Of a DNA stretch of 64,000 bases, positions 1 to 14,500 are shown one piece after another. The stretch's first letter is position 1, and the number at the start of each line of letters is the position of its first letter. Where the stretch lies: assembly GCF_964204645.1 (NCBI RefSeq), contig NC_134025.1:27744001-27808000 (forward strand), written 5' to 3'. The position numbers and the translations under genes were made by a program. The notes under the pieces were generated by a model. That model worked only from the letters and a program-made list of their open reading frames with translations, did not search any database and had not been told where the DNA came from. The stretch comes from Tubulanus polymorphus. Its lineage: Eukaryota > Nemertea > Palaeonemertea > Tubulaniformes > Tubulanidae.

Positions 1-47
1 GAAAACAGTATCGCGAGCAGTATCTGAAAAGTTGGTCATGATTCGCC

Positions 48-679
48 CTACCGGACATCTGCGAAAGGATGATAGCGCGATGAAAACGTTTTTGTCGGGA
101 TCGGTCTCCAGATATTTGGTCGTTCGTTGACGGACGAAAGTTCCCATAATGACTGACTGGATGGCGCGCGTCTGGGCACTGCCCCTGGAAAACCTTTTAC
201 ATGTTCGATCGGTAATAAGTTCGCATAATTCCACAAATATCCATACGGTAATGTCGGTTCTAGCTGTAGTTTTTGATTCGAGGGTAATCCTGTCGTAACT
301 ATTTGTTCCATCGGCGCTGTTTGAGGCCGGGGTGGCTGGACAGCGCTACTGTGATGATGCCCGCTATAGTTTTGACGCAACGGATCGAATAGTTCTTTCC
401 CGTAAAATGTACATTGATTACAGCACGGTAATCCGCACGAAGCTCTAGTCATTGTCTGGCTGTATTTTGGAACGTTTGGTTCCTGCCAAAACGAAGCGGG
501 AAGGTTTCTTAATCTGAGAGGAACGCTTCTCGAATTATCCGAATTTCTGATTTCGGGGCCGACATCTGTTTTTCGCGATGGAGAAGGCGATGAATCGCTA
601 TGAATTTTTGTCGCTTCTCGTTCATTTTTCTGTTCATCTGCAGTTATACTTGGCGGCGTCGCCATCGCGGAATGAAACA
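48..679 (-). CDS. TEAD-binding Omega-loop protein, FAM181-like (last coding exon, gene 5' end not found)
   Basis: The open frame ends at a TAG at 48-50. An acceptor (TTGACTTTTTAG, read on the minus strand) places the exon start at 679, and the first Met after it is at 665, giving 205 residues. The frame stays open through the acceptor, so an upstream coding exon is possible. Residues 48-63 read VPLRLRNLPASFWQEP. This closely matches the Omega-loop with which YAP/TAZ/Yorkie and vertebrate FAM181A/B dock on TEAD factors (consensus around LRxLPxSF[FW]). The Trp after SF and the following Glu-Pro resemble my recollection of FAM181 more than YAP. No WW domain is present, which argues against a YAP/Yorkie orthologue. 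The rest is low-complexity, rich in Pro, Ser and Gln, with a Cys cluster (CGLPCCNQC) just after the motif and a WRPIPTK-containing C-terminus. Inferred role: nuclear TEAD cofactor or competitor. The motif is a direct observation; the family name is tentative. Confidence 0.6.
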
Positions 680-1272
680 CTAAAAAGTCAACAGGTAAAA
701 CGTACAACCACTTTGAGATAAGGTAGTTGTAAACTGGCGAGACTGGCGGGCTTGTATTCCTCCAGGAACACGAATTACCCTGTAACGTTCTCACGGATCG
801 ACAGAAAACTAACTTCTTCTACATAAAGAGTTATCTTCAAACTGTTGAAGAACATAAGTAAACCCCGGTGATATACGCTTGGTAGTTACAGTTATATTAC
901 CTTTTCTAACCGATTTCTACAATCACTCGTTAAAAAATTGGGACAGTTCAGTCCACCTGTACAAAAGAAAACATTCACTAGAATCTCAGTAAATTGCAGA
1001 TTTTCTGAACCGAAATATATTCCTCTTGACAAAGAATTTGAAAAGTTCCCAGTAATTTAATTTTCGTAACGAAAAGTCAGATTTTGTAGACAATGTTTTT
1101 TTCATTGCAAACTTTTTTTCCAAAAATAAAATCCGTATGATTATTGTAATCCGAATAAGCGAAGATCTTTAAAATAGTTGAATCGTGTTTTCTCCTGACA
1201 ACCGATGTAGTGATCCCGTGAGCAATAACTAACCACACTGAACTCACAAGAAGATTTTCACTTCCTGCCGTG

Positions 1273-1280
1273 TGACGTCA
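1273..1280. promoter_or_regulatory. Full CRE palindrome TGACGTCA, possible promoter of the minus-strand gene at 48-679
   Basis: A perfect TGACGTCA lies about 600 bases upstream of the FAM181-like exon in a locally less A+T-rich stretch, with a CACTTCCTG ETS-like site just before it. CREB/ATF factors bind this octamer. That it marks the promoter is inference from position only; single octamers also occur by chance. Confidence 0.25.
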
Positions 1281-4200
1281 CATGATGATGACTTTATTAT
1301 TTGCCTTCGTGAGTTTCCGGAATTTCTCGGGCTTTACGAGGTCAGCTTCTTGGCGTGTTCTTAGTTGCTTTGGAATGTTAGTCTCTTATTAATGTTTATT
1401 CTAATGCAGACGTGGAGCTTGGCGGGAATACAAAACGAAGAACGCGAGCGAATGCAAACAAAATCGCTTACCTTTCGCATATCTGACATTTCACGCGTTC
1501 ATGGAATAAAGTTGTACCTGTTTCGCCCTGTTATTTAAAACAAAGGGCACGCCTTTTACGTGAGAAAAATCGGCGATATAGGAAACTAATAAATCAAGTC
1601 CACGATCTTTTATCCAGTAAAACAGCTTGCCGACAGGTCTAAGCCCTAACTGTCAGCATCAGCAATGATTCACGAAGCGCAAATGGTTCGAGCTATTCTC
1701 AGGTGGTTCTAAAAACTTGGGGGGCCCGGCCAACTGTGCGTGAACGTTCAAAATCGCTAAACTTGAAAGAAATAATCGATGTTTCAGTAAATATCTGTGA
1801 ATTCCGACGTTTAGAGAAAAATGCACCGGAATTCTAACATGACCTATAGGTTGCATATTTGTTCACACGTGAACTCCTATCGAAACATTTTCATGAGTTT
1901 TATTTCAAATTCTCGAACACTTTTATTTTATCGTCTAATTCAAGAATTTTATGATCCGTTACTATGCGGTCATCAAAATGGTTCAAAAGCCAAAGTAAAT
2001 CAACAATGCAAGTACGCACAACCTTTATCATATCGTACCTGAAAAACATGAAATCCAAAACATGAAATCATTTGTTGCATAGTTTTGGAGTTTATAGACA
2101 ACTTTATCGTAAATTTTGCGAATATTTCCGATGGTCGCAAAATAATAATGAATGAAAATTATGTCTCCAGGGCACTACTCAGCTATACGTGTATATGAAA
2201 CAAAGAGAAAGGTCGTGTTTTTAGTTATTTCTATATTTACTCATAAGTTATTTATTAATAGGTAAGGCGTGTTTACATGAAATGGTACCGGGCTAAAGAA
2301 CCTAACGGCCGTAAAGTTTTCTTTGGGTAAACAAAGCTTAACACTAACGAATAATCCAGCGGTTAAAAAACGTTGAATTGTATTTGTTTATGAGGAGCAT
2401 TTGCCAAACGCGTTATATTATGACAGAGCACGAACGTAAAACTGATTTCTGTTGAACATTTCTGAAACTTTGCCGCAAAAGTCTTCGCATATTTTCTTGT
2501 GTTCTCTTGCTGCGATTTTCTTAAGAAACAATAGCGAAAAGTGCATCGGGGTTAATGCAATAAGTAGAGCCTTCTTGGTTTTTATTCACTGAACGCGTTA
2601 TCCCCCAACTTCACTCTCTCTCTCTCCATAATGTTCTTTATTTTGCAGATACGAAGTTCTTATTCTCATCTGAAGTTTCTAGAATTTAAGAAAAACTATT
2701 CAATGTGTAAAAAGGCAGCTACGCTTATGTATTAGATAAAAATATGTACAAATTATGCATTTCTGATACTATACATAGATTTCCTTAAAGAAGCCTGGAC
2801 CGCTGATCGAGCAGCGTATCGATGTCTCCTCGTTGATATTATTTGGCTTATTAATGATGCACTGCCGGAGAATAAACGCCGATTTTTGGTATGCGGAAAA
2901 TCTCATTGGTTTGGGAGAATATCAGGTATTATTGAATTAAAACACGACAAGAATTCTATGGTAGATACGTTACGGTGTTGTTAATTAACGAGGACACTTC
3001 TGCAGAAATGTTAGACATGTCGATGGAATTTAGACGGCGTTCAGACGAGAGAGATGTCAGTAAAACCCTGTATTCCGATTAAAGAGCTCTGCAGGATCGG
3101 TTTGTCAGATTTCATAATGCTTCTATACGACTTATGAATATCAGGATTGGTCGATGCCCGATTTGTTATTGGCGTGAGTCATCGTTTTAATGGTAAATGA
3201 TATGATATGAATATGTTTTGAGATTTTCACGGCATCTGTTTCAACCATACTTTATATTTTATCGACGTTATTATCTTCTGTAATTATAGAAAGACGTAGG
3301 TTATTACGTTACCGGCTCATATCTCCGGCATACCGAGGGCATATTTGTTATGTTGATATAGGCCCAAAAATCCGCGCGAAATGTCAAGCTGTAGCATACC
3401 GCGAAATTTTCTGATAAACCGACAAAATAAAATAAGATAAAACATTACGATAGTGATGATAAATGATTACTACTATATCAATGACGTCTATGAGATATTG
3501 CCGAAAACATTTGATCTATCTGTATACGAGACTGTCCTACTACAATCCAGATTTTGTGAGCGTTCAACTTCAGAAGTTCAACCCGAGATTCTTCGATTGG
3601 CATTGTGAAAATAAATGAAATAGTGCCGACATATATACTCATTAACCTTTGATAAATAAACTAGTTGAAACCTGACCTTTCTGGAATCTACATTACTACG
3701 TATTTAACAACGTAGGCCTACTTAATTACAATTATAAGAATTATCATTGTTGGAATATCTAGCATTTCATTGAAAAGACAAAATCTAAGGGTATGAAATC
3801 TATTAAAATACTACATTCGCTTTGAAAGTATGAAATCATTTCTGTTGATTTAACTTATTTTTCAGCGGGATGGTTTATTGAGTCACGCCGGGAAGATGGC
3901 CGCAGTAGTGTCGAAAACGTGAATTTCAACGTAATTTTGAAACGTGCCCTTCACGCCAGTTACCGTGTTTGCAAACGCCGATTTGATGCCAGGTTGATCT
4001 GCTGGCAAATTTTTCCTCATTTTACACGACTGAAGTTAGTTGCATCGGATTGTAAAGCACTTGTTTACTTGTGTATCACGCCGGGTTTCAACTAATCGCC
4101 CGGCTTGCTCTAGAACCCAATCCAATCGCGGTTTTGCCTGAAATTAGGTACGATCGTTAAAATACGGTTTCAATTGGTTATTAACGAAACTTCAAAGCCA

Positions 4201-5419
4201 AGTTGTTGAGGTGAATCTTTGAAATGCCAAGGTAAAACCCGCGAGTTAATCTTTGTACTCGTTAAATCATATATAACTAATATAAATTGACGTCTGAAAC
4301 AGACAAATATTTAACTGCAAACAATCTGTGCGGTTTCGGTATAAAACATTATACGTCTGAATTTTTGTCTATGACGTAGTTCGGCGGTAATTTCTTGTGG
4401 CAAGTAATTGCTACGTTATTCCGCATCCACGTAAATACCGCTTTTTGTATACACCGGTACATATATACTAATTTACAACAGGACATACCTCCTCCTCAAC
4501 AAAGAGATTCAGATGGATAGATTTGAAAGAAGAAACGAAACGTAAAACAGTAAATATTATTCGATCCGTGAATCGAATTCTTCCTGTTATCGGTGTGTGT
4601 ATAACTATAAATTGGGTATTGGAATCAAGGTGTTCAAATAGAAAACCTTCCACTGGGAGGGTCCGATATTCATTTCAGTTATAGCTCTCGCACCTGAGCG
4701 AGCATTTAAAAATCGCAATATTGCGCGGTTAAGCAAACATTGGCGTTATATATTTTGCAGCGATCGCGTTTCCGAGAGTTATAAAATTTCACAGAATAAA
4801 GTAACCAGGTATCTTAAACACGCGAAACTTGTATCGGCACCTGTGCGACAAATGGTGTTACTTAAATATAGTTCACGTTAAGATAACAAACCCACGGTCG
4901 CGAATCTACAGGGATACCCCATCGGCAAAATAAAGATTTTGTTTTAAGTGCTAAGAGGCATGCGCCGAGCATATGCATTATGAAAATGATACGCAACTTC
5001 GAAGAAAAGCGGATCCAAAAGTCTTAAAAATCATCCAGTAAAGTGTTGCATAAAGATCAATTTCCATCAACAACGTATGAATTCAGTAATCAAAATATCA
5101 TTTCCAAAACAACAACAAAAAATCGATCGAAAATGTGTTTTTTGCGTAAACTGAAAATAAGACTATGAAGGAAACGACGGGAAATTATGATCCACATCGC
5201 GGTCGTCACAATCTTTTCTGATAGATGGCGTCTGAGTCGATGAAGTGTTTTTTTTAGGCGGCCATAAAAAAGAATTTGCTGAAATACTTCGGTGCGGTAT
5301 ATGATACAAAATACTTAAATTTGAAAGCATATCCGTTTTTATTTGTGGCACTGATTACTGAAAATTGCGCGAAAAAAATCAATTCATGGGGGCAGTAGAA
5401 AATGCTCCCCCCGCATAGA

Positions 5420-5517
5420 GCATTGTGTATCCCCTGTATCACCGGATACAACACTGTGTATCCCCTGTATCCCCGGATATAGCACTGTGCATCCCCGGAT
5501 ACAGCACTGTGCATCCC
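5420..5517. repeat. Minisatellite, 31-bp unit, about 3.5 copies
   Basis: Successive units begin at about 5420, 5451, 5482 and 5504. Each starts with GCACTGTGTATCCCC or a close variant and runs into CCGGATA(C/T)A. The first two units are 31 bp and nearly identical; the third lacks a 9-bp CTGTATCCC-type segment, and the last is partial. The array is much richer in G+C than its surroundings. Confidence 0.8.
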
Positions 5518-8500
5518 ACTGGTCAGTTAATCATCGTCTTGAAATCGACGGAGAGATGACGCATAGATGATGGGTCGAATAACTTTAATTTTACTATCAC
5601 ACGAGCGATTAACAATTCGAGATTGAGATTCATCGTATTTCTGTACAAAGAGGACTGGGATGTTGGTAACAGTGGCAGTGTTTTTTTTGTAGCCCGTGTT
5701 CTCGATTCCGAAGCACAATACTCCTCGTTTCGCTAATCACTTTTTGTCAGATGATATTTTCCAAGTCATTTTGCACATGTTGACAAACCGAACGTTCAGT
5801 ATTTACTGACAAGCTGTGTTCTGTGAAGAAACTCCGATCCACTGACCCTTAATGGCCTTACCTGGGGGACCGTTGGCATGGTTACCCAATGAAAATTGGA
5901 TTAGGTTTTGTGTGAAGGTTCTGTTTGTTATCAGGATTACTCATTCCAATTTCTAATTTTCATCGCCGATAAGTTCCTTTAATTCTTTAATTCAGTTAAT
6001 TCTGACTATTTAGATATTTGCCTTTCTTGGTACATCTATCAGTCTCTGAGTAATTTTAACAGCTGTTAATTTACATGTAAAATGCCAAGTTTCTCATTTA
6101 TGCGATATTCGAAATACCCGAAACCACTTTCGGGAATTCGGGAATCGTCTTTTGTCCCTTTTTGATTTTGATGGAAGCTCGATAATCCTGTCAAGAGAAT
6201 AAAACTGGTGTGGCCCTAAATAACAGAAATCCTGTGTCTATTCATTCATCGTAGGTTCTTGTGATGGATCAAAATCAATTATGACTCTTAATCATTTGTA
6301 CCTTGCTAAGATAATAGAATCAGAATTACACCAATCTGGCTAGGCAGGTGTACAGATTAGCTCGTAATTGTTTTACCAGCAAAAAATCAAATTGGAGAGT
6401 TTGGAATTGAATTAGTTTGTTATCCTGCCAGATACGGTTAGAGCTAGAATTAATCTCTGTGTCGATGGAAGAGACTCACGCTGATGTTACAGTGCAATAG
6501 ACCTGTTGTCAGGAGGCAATTGCTCCGATGCAGGACTGAAAATGGACAGATATCCATACATGGACTGTAAGCTCTTCCTCCATAAATGTTGTGTCCGATA
6601 ACGAAGTGCAGCTGGCTGTGTCTAAACTTTCAAACATCAGTGGTAAGCACTTTTGATAGCATTTCTATCTGTTGTGTAATAATGTCTTCGAAACTTTTAA
6701 AAGATGATATTCAAAATAACGCATTGATTTCACTCGTTCATTTTGCTTCTTTTGTAATTGCGAAAAGGTTTGAACTGATGACTGAAGAATCTATAGCAAA
6801 ATTGCAAATGAACGAGGGTGATGCCTATTCTGAATTTGTTTTCTTATGTAAGATGCAAAAATCTAGACAAACCAAGCTTCTTTGAGCAACGTGGAAATGC
6901 GATATTTTATGTGCTCGGTAAGGAAACAAATATGGTGTTATATTGAAGTTGACAGTTAATCCATACTTAGCAATATAAACATAGTGAAGATAAGACAATA
7001 ATCAATGCATAAGTATTGTCATATTCTGCTCTTAACTGGACATTAGTAAAACTTATATACCCCTGCAACTGAACTGTCATTCTGCAATCAGCTACACTTT
7101 ATAAGATATGTTTGCATAAGGCAATTTATTGATAGAGTAAACCTCTTCTGACAAGAAGCTGTTTTATTTTCCTGTATTACTGTGGCTAGTTTCCCAGTGT
7201 CAGTTCGTGGCTTGTTGCATATAGTAATCCACCGATTCTATAACACATTCAAGAATCTCATAATCACTGTCGCTTTTAGTTTTCAACCTTTTGACAACTA
7301 AGTCTATGACTTCCTCTTATAAAATGATTCATTTACAAGTTATATTTGAAGATTTGCCGATGAAACATCCCAGCATATTTGCTGAAATCACAGCATTGTT
7401 TGTTTCATAATTGATCTATAGACTTGAGTCTGTCGGAAAAAAACTATTCTATGAGCTATGCCAATCATACGGATAAGCTGTAAGGAGATGACACTATCTT
7501 CTTTAGTGGTTTTACATCTGTAATTTATTGCGGTAATCATTTCATTTGGTTTCACAATAAACCATTGCCGTATCTTCCTCGATCTCGCTCGTCTTTATCT
7601 TGTATAAGTAAAGTGGACAAGCTTCGGTACTGGTTATGTACAGATTCTTTTATCCGAGCAACTTTGTTAATATAATCTTTTCTAAGCAATTGTTGAAGAG
7701 CCCAGAGTAATAGCCGTGTGCTTTCTGTAGTGGTCAGTGCTCTCTGAGGAATTTAGTCATTAATATTATCCATCCGAAATAGCTGTAGGGAGCCCTGTAG
7801 GCATGGCCGCTTATCACGCTCTTGTCCATTATTCCCGTTATCATGAACTATCAGTAATCTCATTTTGGACAGTAGAAGATGGTATATCTCTTGTATCAAC
7901 GACCTGAATCTGTATTAAAGCATCATTAGGCTAATGTCCTGCTTCATCACTTGCTTGAGATAATCTGAAAATGTTTCCTTTCATTTCCTCAATCACTTTT
8001 GTTTTAAGCTTATCCGCTGATAATTTCAAGGTAACGTCATCGTTTATGTCTTTTCGAACTATCAACATGTCCGATGTGACAGGCTTTAATTAACATCGAT
8101 ACAACGACGCTGCGCTCTCGTGATGGATGTCACTCGGTCCAAGTTAGTCGCAAATTGAAGCAGGTTATCATTTTGCAACTGTGATCGTACCCTAAACTTC
8201 ATTTTGGTGGTCATTTAAAGTTAAAGATTTGATAATAACAATTTGTCCCACGGCATTCGGCATTCATGGTAACTTTTTCCTACCGCATTGGGCCCGTGTG
8301 TATTTAACCTGCTCTTCAGTTTATAATACCCTCGGCTCTGATGTATTATCTTCTCATGTATATTCTATTTGTCTAATAGAAATTGCATATTGTTACGGAG
8401 CTGTGGGGAAGTTGTGGCCATTCTGCGTAAATTGGTGATTATCAGGAGACCGCTCATATGCATATTCACACTTACTCATGTTCAACAGTTGTTAACCGTT

Positions 8501-11500
8501 TTTTGAAATGTGCTTAATTTGCTTCGATTCAGGTAAGAACAGATTCAGTTTAATGCAGGTTTAATTGATGGCGTGAGTCAGGAATTCATCGTTCGTTTAG
8601 TCACCAGCAGCAGAACTGTGTGCTGCGACACGGGGAAATGCGGACTTCAGCCTTTTCACGATGTGCTCGTGAATAAACCATCTAGTATCAAGACTTTTTG
8701 TGAGTTTGGACAAACTAAAGCCAGTTCTGATACTCACTCACATTTTTATATACTATTAAATTGTAAATTGACTCGGGAAATCTCTTTATAGTTGTCCTGG
8801 ATTTATTCCGATCACAACCTGTGAGAAAATAACCGAAAGATAAATGCAACATCAAAACCAATTAACGAAATTCCTTTAAAGGCAGTTTCAGAACATTTCC
8901 CTTAATTCAATTTCCATCACTGATTGTCATTAGACCATCGGACAATTTAGAGTACAGTCGGAAAGATCTTCGTATCATTAAGTGAAAATGAACTGATCAT
9001 TGGTCAGTGTATTTGAATGGTAATAATGGGATTTTTGTGCTTTTTATGACCAATACAGACATTTTAATTCGATTCTGTCATTGGGATTTTATGCGATTCT
9101 ATTTTCTAGCTGGCATCCAGCTGATTGTCTACCTCACATTAGTGACAGGTTTATGCGCAGTCCAATTCACTATCTGACTGTGATGAACATAAAATGATTT
9201 GGATTTAATTACGACCAGACCTGATGGACCTGTCCCAAATACACTAAATCAAAGCCCATCAAATACAAATTTGTTGCCGAGCAAAATCATTAAACATCCT
9301 TATAACTCGAATCAGGGCAAATAAATAAAACGACAGTAGGTCTAACGGGGATGTCTTATTGGAAGACGATTTGAATGACTGAATGCTGTTTGGCTGAGGA
9401 CACAAAATACAGGATCATCTACAATTTATCTTTCATATATTTCAGATGGAAGTAAGATGACCAGTCTGCTTCTTAAGGATTCGATATGTCAAGCATGTTA
9501 TCAATTTGTCGACATTTCACTTATTTTTTGTTTCATACATGAATTGGTCAGTTTGGGTCAAGCGTTAGATGTGACATATGATGTTGATCGATGACTGCAC
9601 TATTTGACAGAGGATAACACTGTATGACCGTTGCTTTATCTTTCTGTAACACCAAACATTCGACCTGGATTAATATCTAGTATCATAAAGATAAATGTAG
9701 ATTGCTCCGGTAATGTTACTTCTATTAGTATACAATCCATCTTTACGCATATTAGCTAGGATTATTTTTTTTCGTATCAAACGCTTTGCTTTAAGTTGGC
9801 TACTTGGAGTTGGCCGCTAATTTTGCTGCGCTTGCTACGAAAAGGGTTCTTTACTATGTATCATATACTAAGATGTAGCCTGAAACCTAAAGAAACTTCG
9901 AAAGCAGTAGAAAGCAATCTTCACCGGCAATAGAAACTGTTAATCAGTTATTCGGGTTGTAGACAGAAAAATCTCTCAAAGTGTCTATTTACTCTGTAGC
10001 CGACTAGGAGTAAATTCTGTGTGTTTTGTCTCACTCCAGTCTATTAACTAGATTTGCGTACAGCCAACAAATTTGTTAATTAGTTACACCTTTAATTAAT
10101 TTTTACAGGGGATTATCGTATTTTGCCGAGCGTGGCACCTGCTGATTTAATCAGTGACCTGCATAGAGAATCTTGAAATTGATCCTGTCCACTTTGACAA
10201 TCGGAGAAATTGAGTGACCAGCATAGAAAATGAAGTGACCGTTAGCATGAAGGTGGTCAAGCGTCAAATTTGATCAGGAATGAATGTTTATGATGGGTGG
10301 ATGACAGCAAGGCCGGTTTCCTCCCATCTCAGTTGATAGTATTCTGATGATTCATTCACTCGATAGGATCACATCAAATTTGATGTCTTGATATTGCATC
10401 CCAGCCATGGGCTCTCAGAGTCGAATTTAAGAAATAACACTGGAAAACACAACATTCAGAGGATGAATAGATATGGCCTGATTTAGGAAAATCTTATGTT
10501 TGAGATGTTTGATAGGTAGATCTACCAATATTTCCAAAGACATACTATCCACGTTTAATGCATAAACCTCTTTCATCTTTTATCCAGTCCCAGGACAGAG
10601 TTGAATTCCATCATGTATAATTATACTGCACCTTAGTGTACTGAATCTCAAAATACCAACTGGAGTCACCTTTAATTGAGTAATATATCATATCTGCTCT
10701 CATTGCATTAAGTTTCTCTTTAAAGTTTAATTGAATTGAACCGAAAACTTTCAACATAAATTCAATTTGTAAACAGTAAGTTCATTCAGTGGTCATCTCC
10801 TCTCTGAAGAATTTGAAAATTGAATTAAACGAAAGCAATTAAGGCCGGGAATCAAGGGGATAAGACGTGCCTCATTAAGATCTTCGTCATCTTCGTCATC
10901 ATTTGATATTTCTCCCAAAATAATCTGAATGAAATTTGCGATTGCCCAGGATATTGTGAAGGCTGACCTTAAAATGATTTTGTTATACAGTGATCGACTT
11001 ACTTCACTGAGCTCTTAGACAGGGAAGAGTCTGTAATAGAATTATGTAAATTAGCTACGACTTCGCCAAACAACTCATGTGATTAACCCTTACCAAACTA
11101 AAATATTCTTTGGACTTCGCTTCGAGAAATGGCATGACTCCTTAAAAGCAATCGCAGGCGGTACCTTACAGTATTGGAATATAGTTTTCTGACCTGTAAA
11201 TTAATCTATAAAATATTTCTAGATAGCTGAAAAATAATTTCCATCAATTTTAGAGCCAATGTTGCTAATATAGACTTAGAAAAATTTGATAGAATGAAGA
11301 CAAAATTATGCTTATTTCAAGTAATCGTTCTATCAGTAAACTTGGTGGGTTTGTAAGGGACACCAAATCAAAACAAATCATAAGAAATCTGCCGATCAAA
11401 CAAATAACAAGTCGATCCCTATTTTAAGATCAAGATGAAAAAAAAGCGCTCAACAAAGGAACGCAAGTGTATATGCATTATATGTAAAATGACTCTAAAA

Positions 11501-14500
11501 CACATTTTGACCGTGTCAGAAATTATTTCACCCCACCCGGTATTACGTCAAGAGAAGCTGGTCAGATGATGTCATTTTATGCATTTGGTATCGCAAGTTA
11601 GGTCAAATCAGGTTTCATTTTTTTTCATTTCATTTCACTCAGTTCCCAATTTAGATTTTTCCAGACCGATCATAGCTGGAATCGTATCTGTATCCTTATT
11701 ATCGATTCAATCATCGCCAATCTGTTTGATTACACGTTCCCCCTATGATGTATAGATGATGCTTATTGAATTGCTTTACACATTAAATATTGGCCTCATG
11801 TGATCATTTGACCCATCTTGATTATTCGAGACACTTGTAAGCGCTGAAAGATTACATGATTTTCACAGCCAGGCTTTGATGGCTAGTTACCAATGCATCC
11901 GGATAAGTACCATGTATATGTGCCGCTGATTTCCAACTGGATTTTGGTGTTAAAGCGTGATTTATTTGCAATGTTGTCATACGTAGAATGCTGGCAATCA
12001 TACTGAAGATGGTAAAGTGGGTTTTCTATGAGTGCTGAAAAGGCTAGGTCTTTATACTGCAGGATGAGTCTGCCAGTTGTGTGGATAATAGCTTGACAGC
12101 TTTTTGTCTCTCTCTCTTCAATTGATATAACTGGCCGACGATGGGTACACCACCAGTGTTACTGTACTAAGGTTAGAATATTTTTTCTGTTTTTCTGTCT
12201 ACATCATTTACCTTCTGTATGTATGCCTTCTGTTTGAGGTTTCATGTAATATTCCTCGGGAGCAATGACCAGTTTTTACCCAAATCAAGTTATGATATAT
12301 GATCCCCTCACATTGTGAATGATTTTCATTTTGATACCTACCTTAGGTTTTCTGAATGGCCTCTGAATGTGTGACAGCGTGTATAAACAGAATTTTTGTG
12401 TTTAATCAAGAAATAATTTCGTCTCTCAAGTGCAATTCATATCAGATTCAAATATCAAATGAACAATCGCATTTTACTAAGTTGCCATACACTTCAACAC
12501 CTGCAAAGTCTTAACCTATATTGCTCTTTTTCTAAAAGTCGCGAACAATATCAACGTTGGGCAAAAAATGAAATACCGATACTATCTTGTACGAGAGGGT
12601 AGTCACTTTTTGGTCTGACGGTGATTAGACATTTTATTCGGACAACAGGTTTTACTTGGCTCGCGATGGAATGATAAAAGAACGTGCTTATCATAACTAG
12701 TTCAATTTTGTAGTAAGTTTGAATAATTCCTTTCTCCGTTTTCACGTCAAGCAGTCAGTTTAGTTTTCTGTGCTGCAGAAGTATATTGTTGCAGTACCAG
12801 TCACAGATGAGCTTGCTGCAGAATTGTCTTGTCTGTTTAAGTGCCTTGAGTACAAGCCATGAGTAAAGTCATCAAGTTGTGTGTTCGAAAACACAATCAA
12901 GGTCCATTAGGACGCAATCTTGATTGTATTAGCCTGTAGTTTCGTCGTACAGGCCATGTTTTAAAAGCAATAGCCGTCCGGGGAATCTTCAGTCAACTGT
13001 TTCAGGTATCAGTGTACAGTTCGGTTCCAAATGACTTTAATCACCAGTTTAAAGATAAATTCATTCCATCCCGTCGTCGGTCCAATAACAAGAAGATATT
13101 CATTTCTCAAGGGATTTCGAATTTTCTCTAGACTGGCTGGTTTTAGTTGATTTTGAGTTTTATCGCAGTTTCATTTCGTATAAATCTTTATGTCTTTTTT
13201 CTTCCTAAGATTTTTTGAAATGTTATAAATTTTAGTATAGCAACATACGGTATCTTTGGACCTTCGTATGAGTGAAAATGTATTGAGACTCAAATCTCGT
13301 ATATGTTCAGCATTGGTTTCGGACAAGCGATGTAACTTGGGTACTGCCATCTGTGGTATGTTCACAAAACTAATCTATTGAGTCTGCGGGTTATTACAAT
13401 ATTATTGGTCCCATGATGCTGCTAGCTGTTGTCACGTTAATGCAATACTTCACACCTCAGACGGACAGCTGAAAAACTCAATTACGACTCGGTACTTTCA
13501 TTGTTATATAAATCACACAAAATCGGTTAAGTCTGTGGACAGCCTTAACTTCAGCGCTTCATTTCTATTGTATGTCGTCTTCGCCTGTCTTAGACCTGGG
13601 ATTGCAGGTTTGTCGAGACAAACAACTAAATGACTAATTTCAAAACATTCCTGAAATATCTAATTCGAAAGGAATTAAATAATTACCACAAATCAATTTC
13701 TTTTTCAAAGGGAATAAATGGAAACGCTGAAAAATTATGGATTTGTCTGAAAAAGTAGTTTATTTTGAAGAAAATATACGTGATTCGGAATAATTACAAA
13801 GATTCAAGTGGTTTTATTTTTAACGGGTCTCTGGTAACTGTGGTCATCAACGGTTCTGATTTATTGAAAAAGCCACAAAATGAACGGCTGTTTTCACAAA
13901 ATATTCCTCCCTCCGCAGTTTCTCTACCCTATAATTGATTTGACTGACGACCCTTTAATTAGGAGTTATCAGTCGGTTTCTTACGACGCTGACCAACGAT
14001 ATTCAAATGAATCATGTAACTACACCACCACTGGACATTAGTGGACAAAAATCCACCTTATAATCTGATCTACGACCTGTTATTATCGTGTTCGACCATT
14101 TTTCATTAGAAATATTGCTGTAGAATTGTTTGAAATTGTAGTCGCGATGTACGTTATAGCGATTAAGTCTGATTGATGGCGTATAAGGGCTGGTTATTGG
14201 CTACCTTGATTAACACGGACGGACGGAACAGGTACGTACATATCAATATGCTACCAGTGTCCATCACCGGATGTTCACAAAGCGCTAAAATACCTCGACA
14301 AAGTTACTCTCCGGCCCGATTTTGTCAGTCTAAATGGCAGTGTGTGTATTTAGGGATAAGAGTCGGAAGTTGAGGCCATTCCCTGATGCGCTATTCATGT
14401 TGGCCACTGCTGATAAAATGGTTATTACCTACTGTGACTGGTTTTTATTTAATTTGAGACTGGCTATCATCGTGTTAATCTCCGTGTGAAATTTGTTCAG

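Noticed and set aside
6586-6885. Plus-strand open frame of 99 codons in the gene desert
   Set aside because: No recognisable motif and no supporting splice sites or neighbours; length within what chance gives in a 64-kb window.
8220-8275. GCATTCATGGTAA donor context identical to the end of trh exon 1, a possible further first exon
   Set aside because: In the phase needed to join 35561 a stop occurs shortly upstream and there is no ATG, so it cannot be a first coding exon; the 13-base match looks like coincidence.
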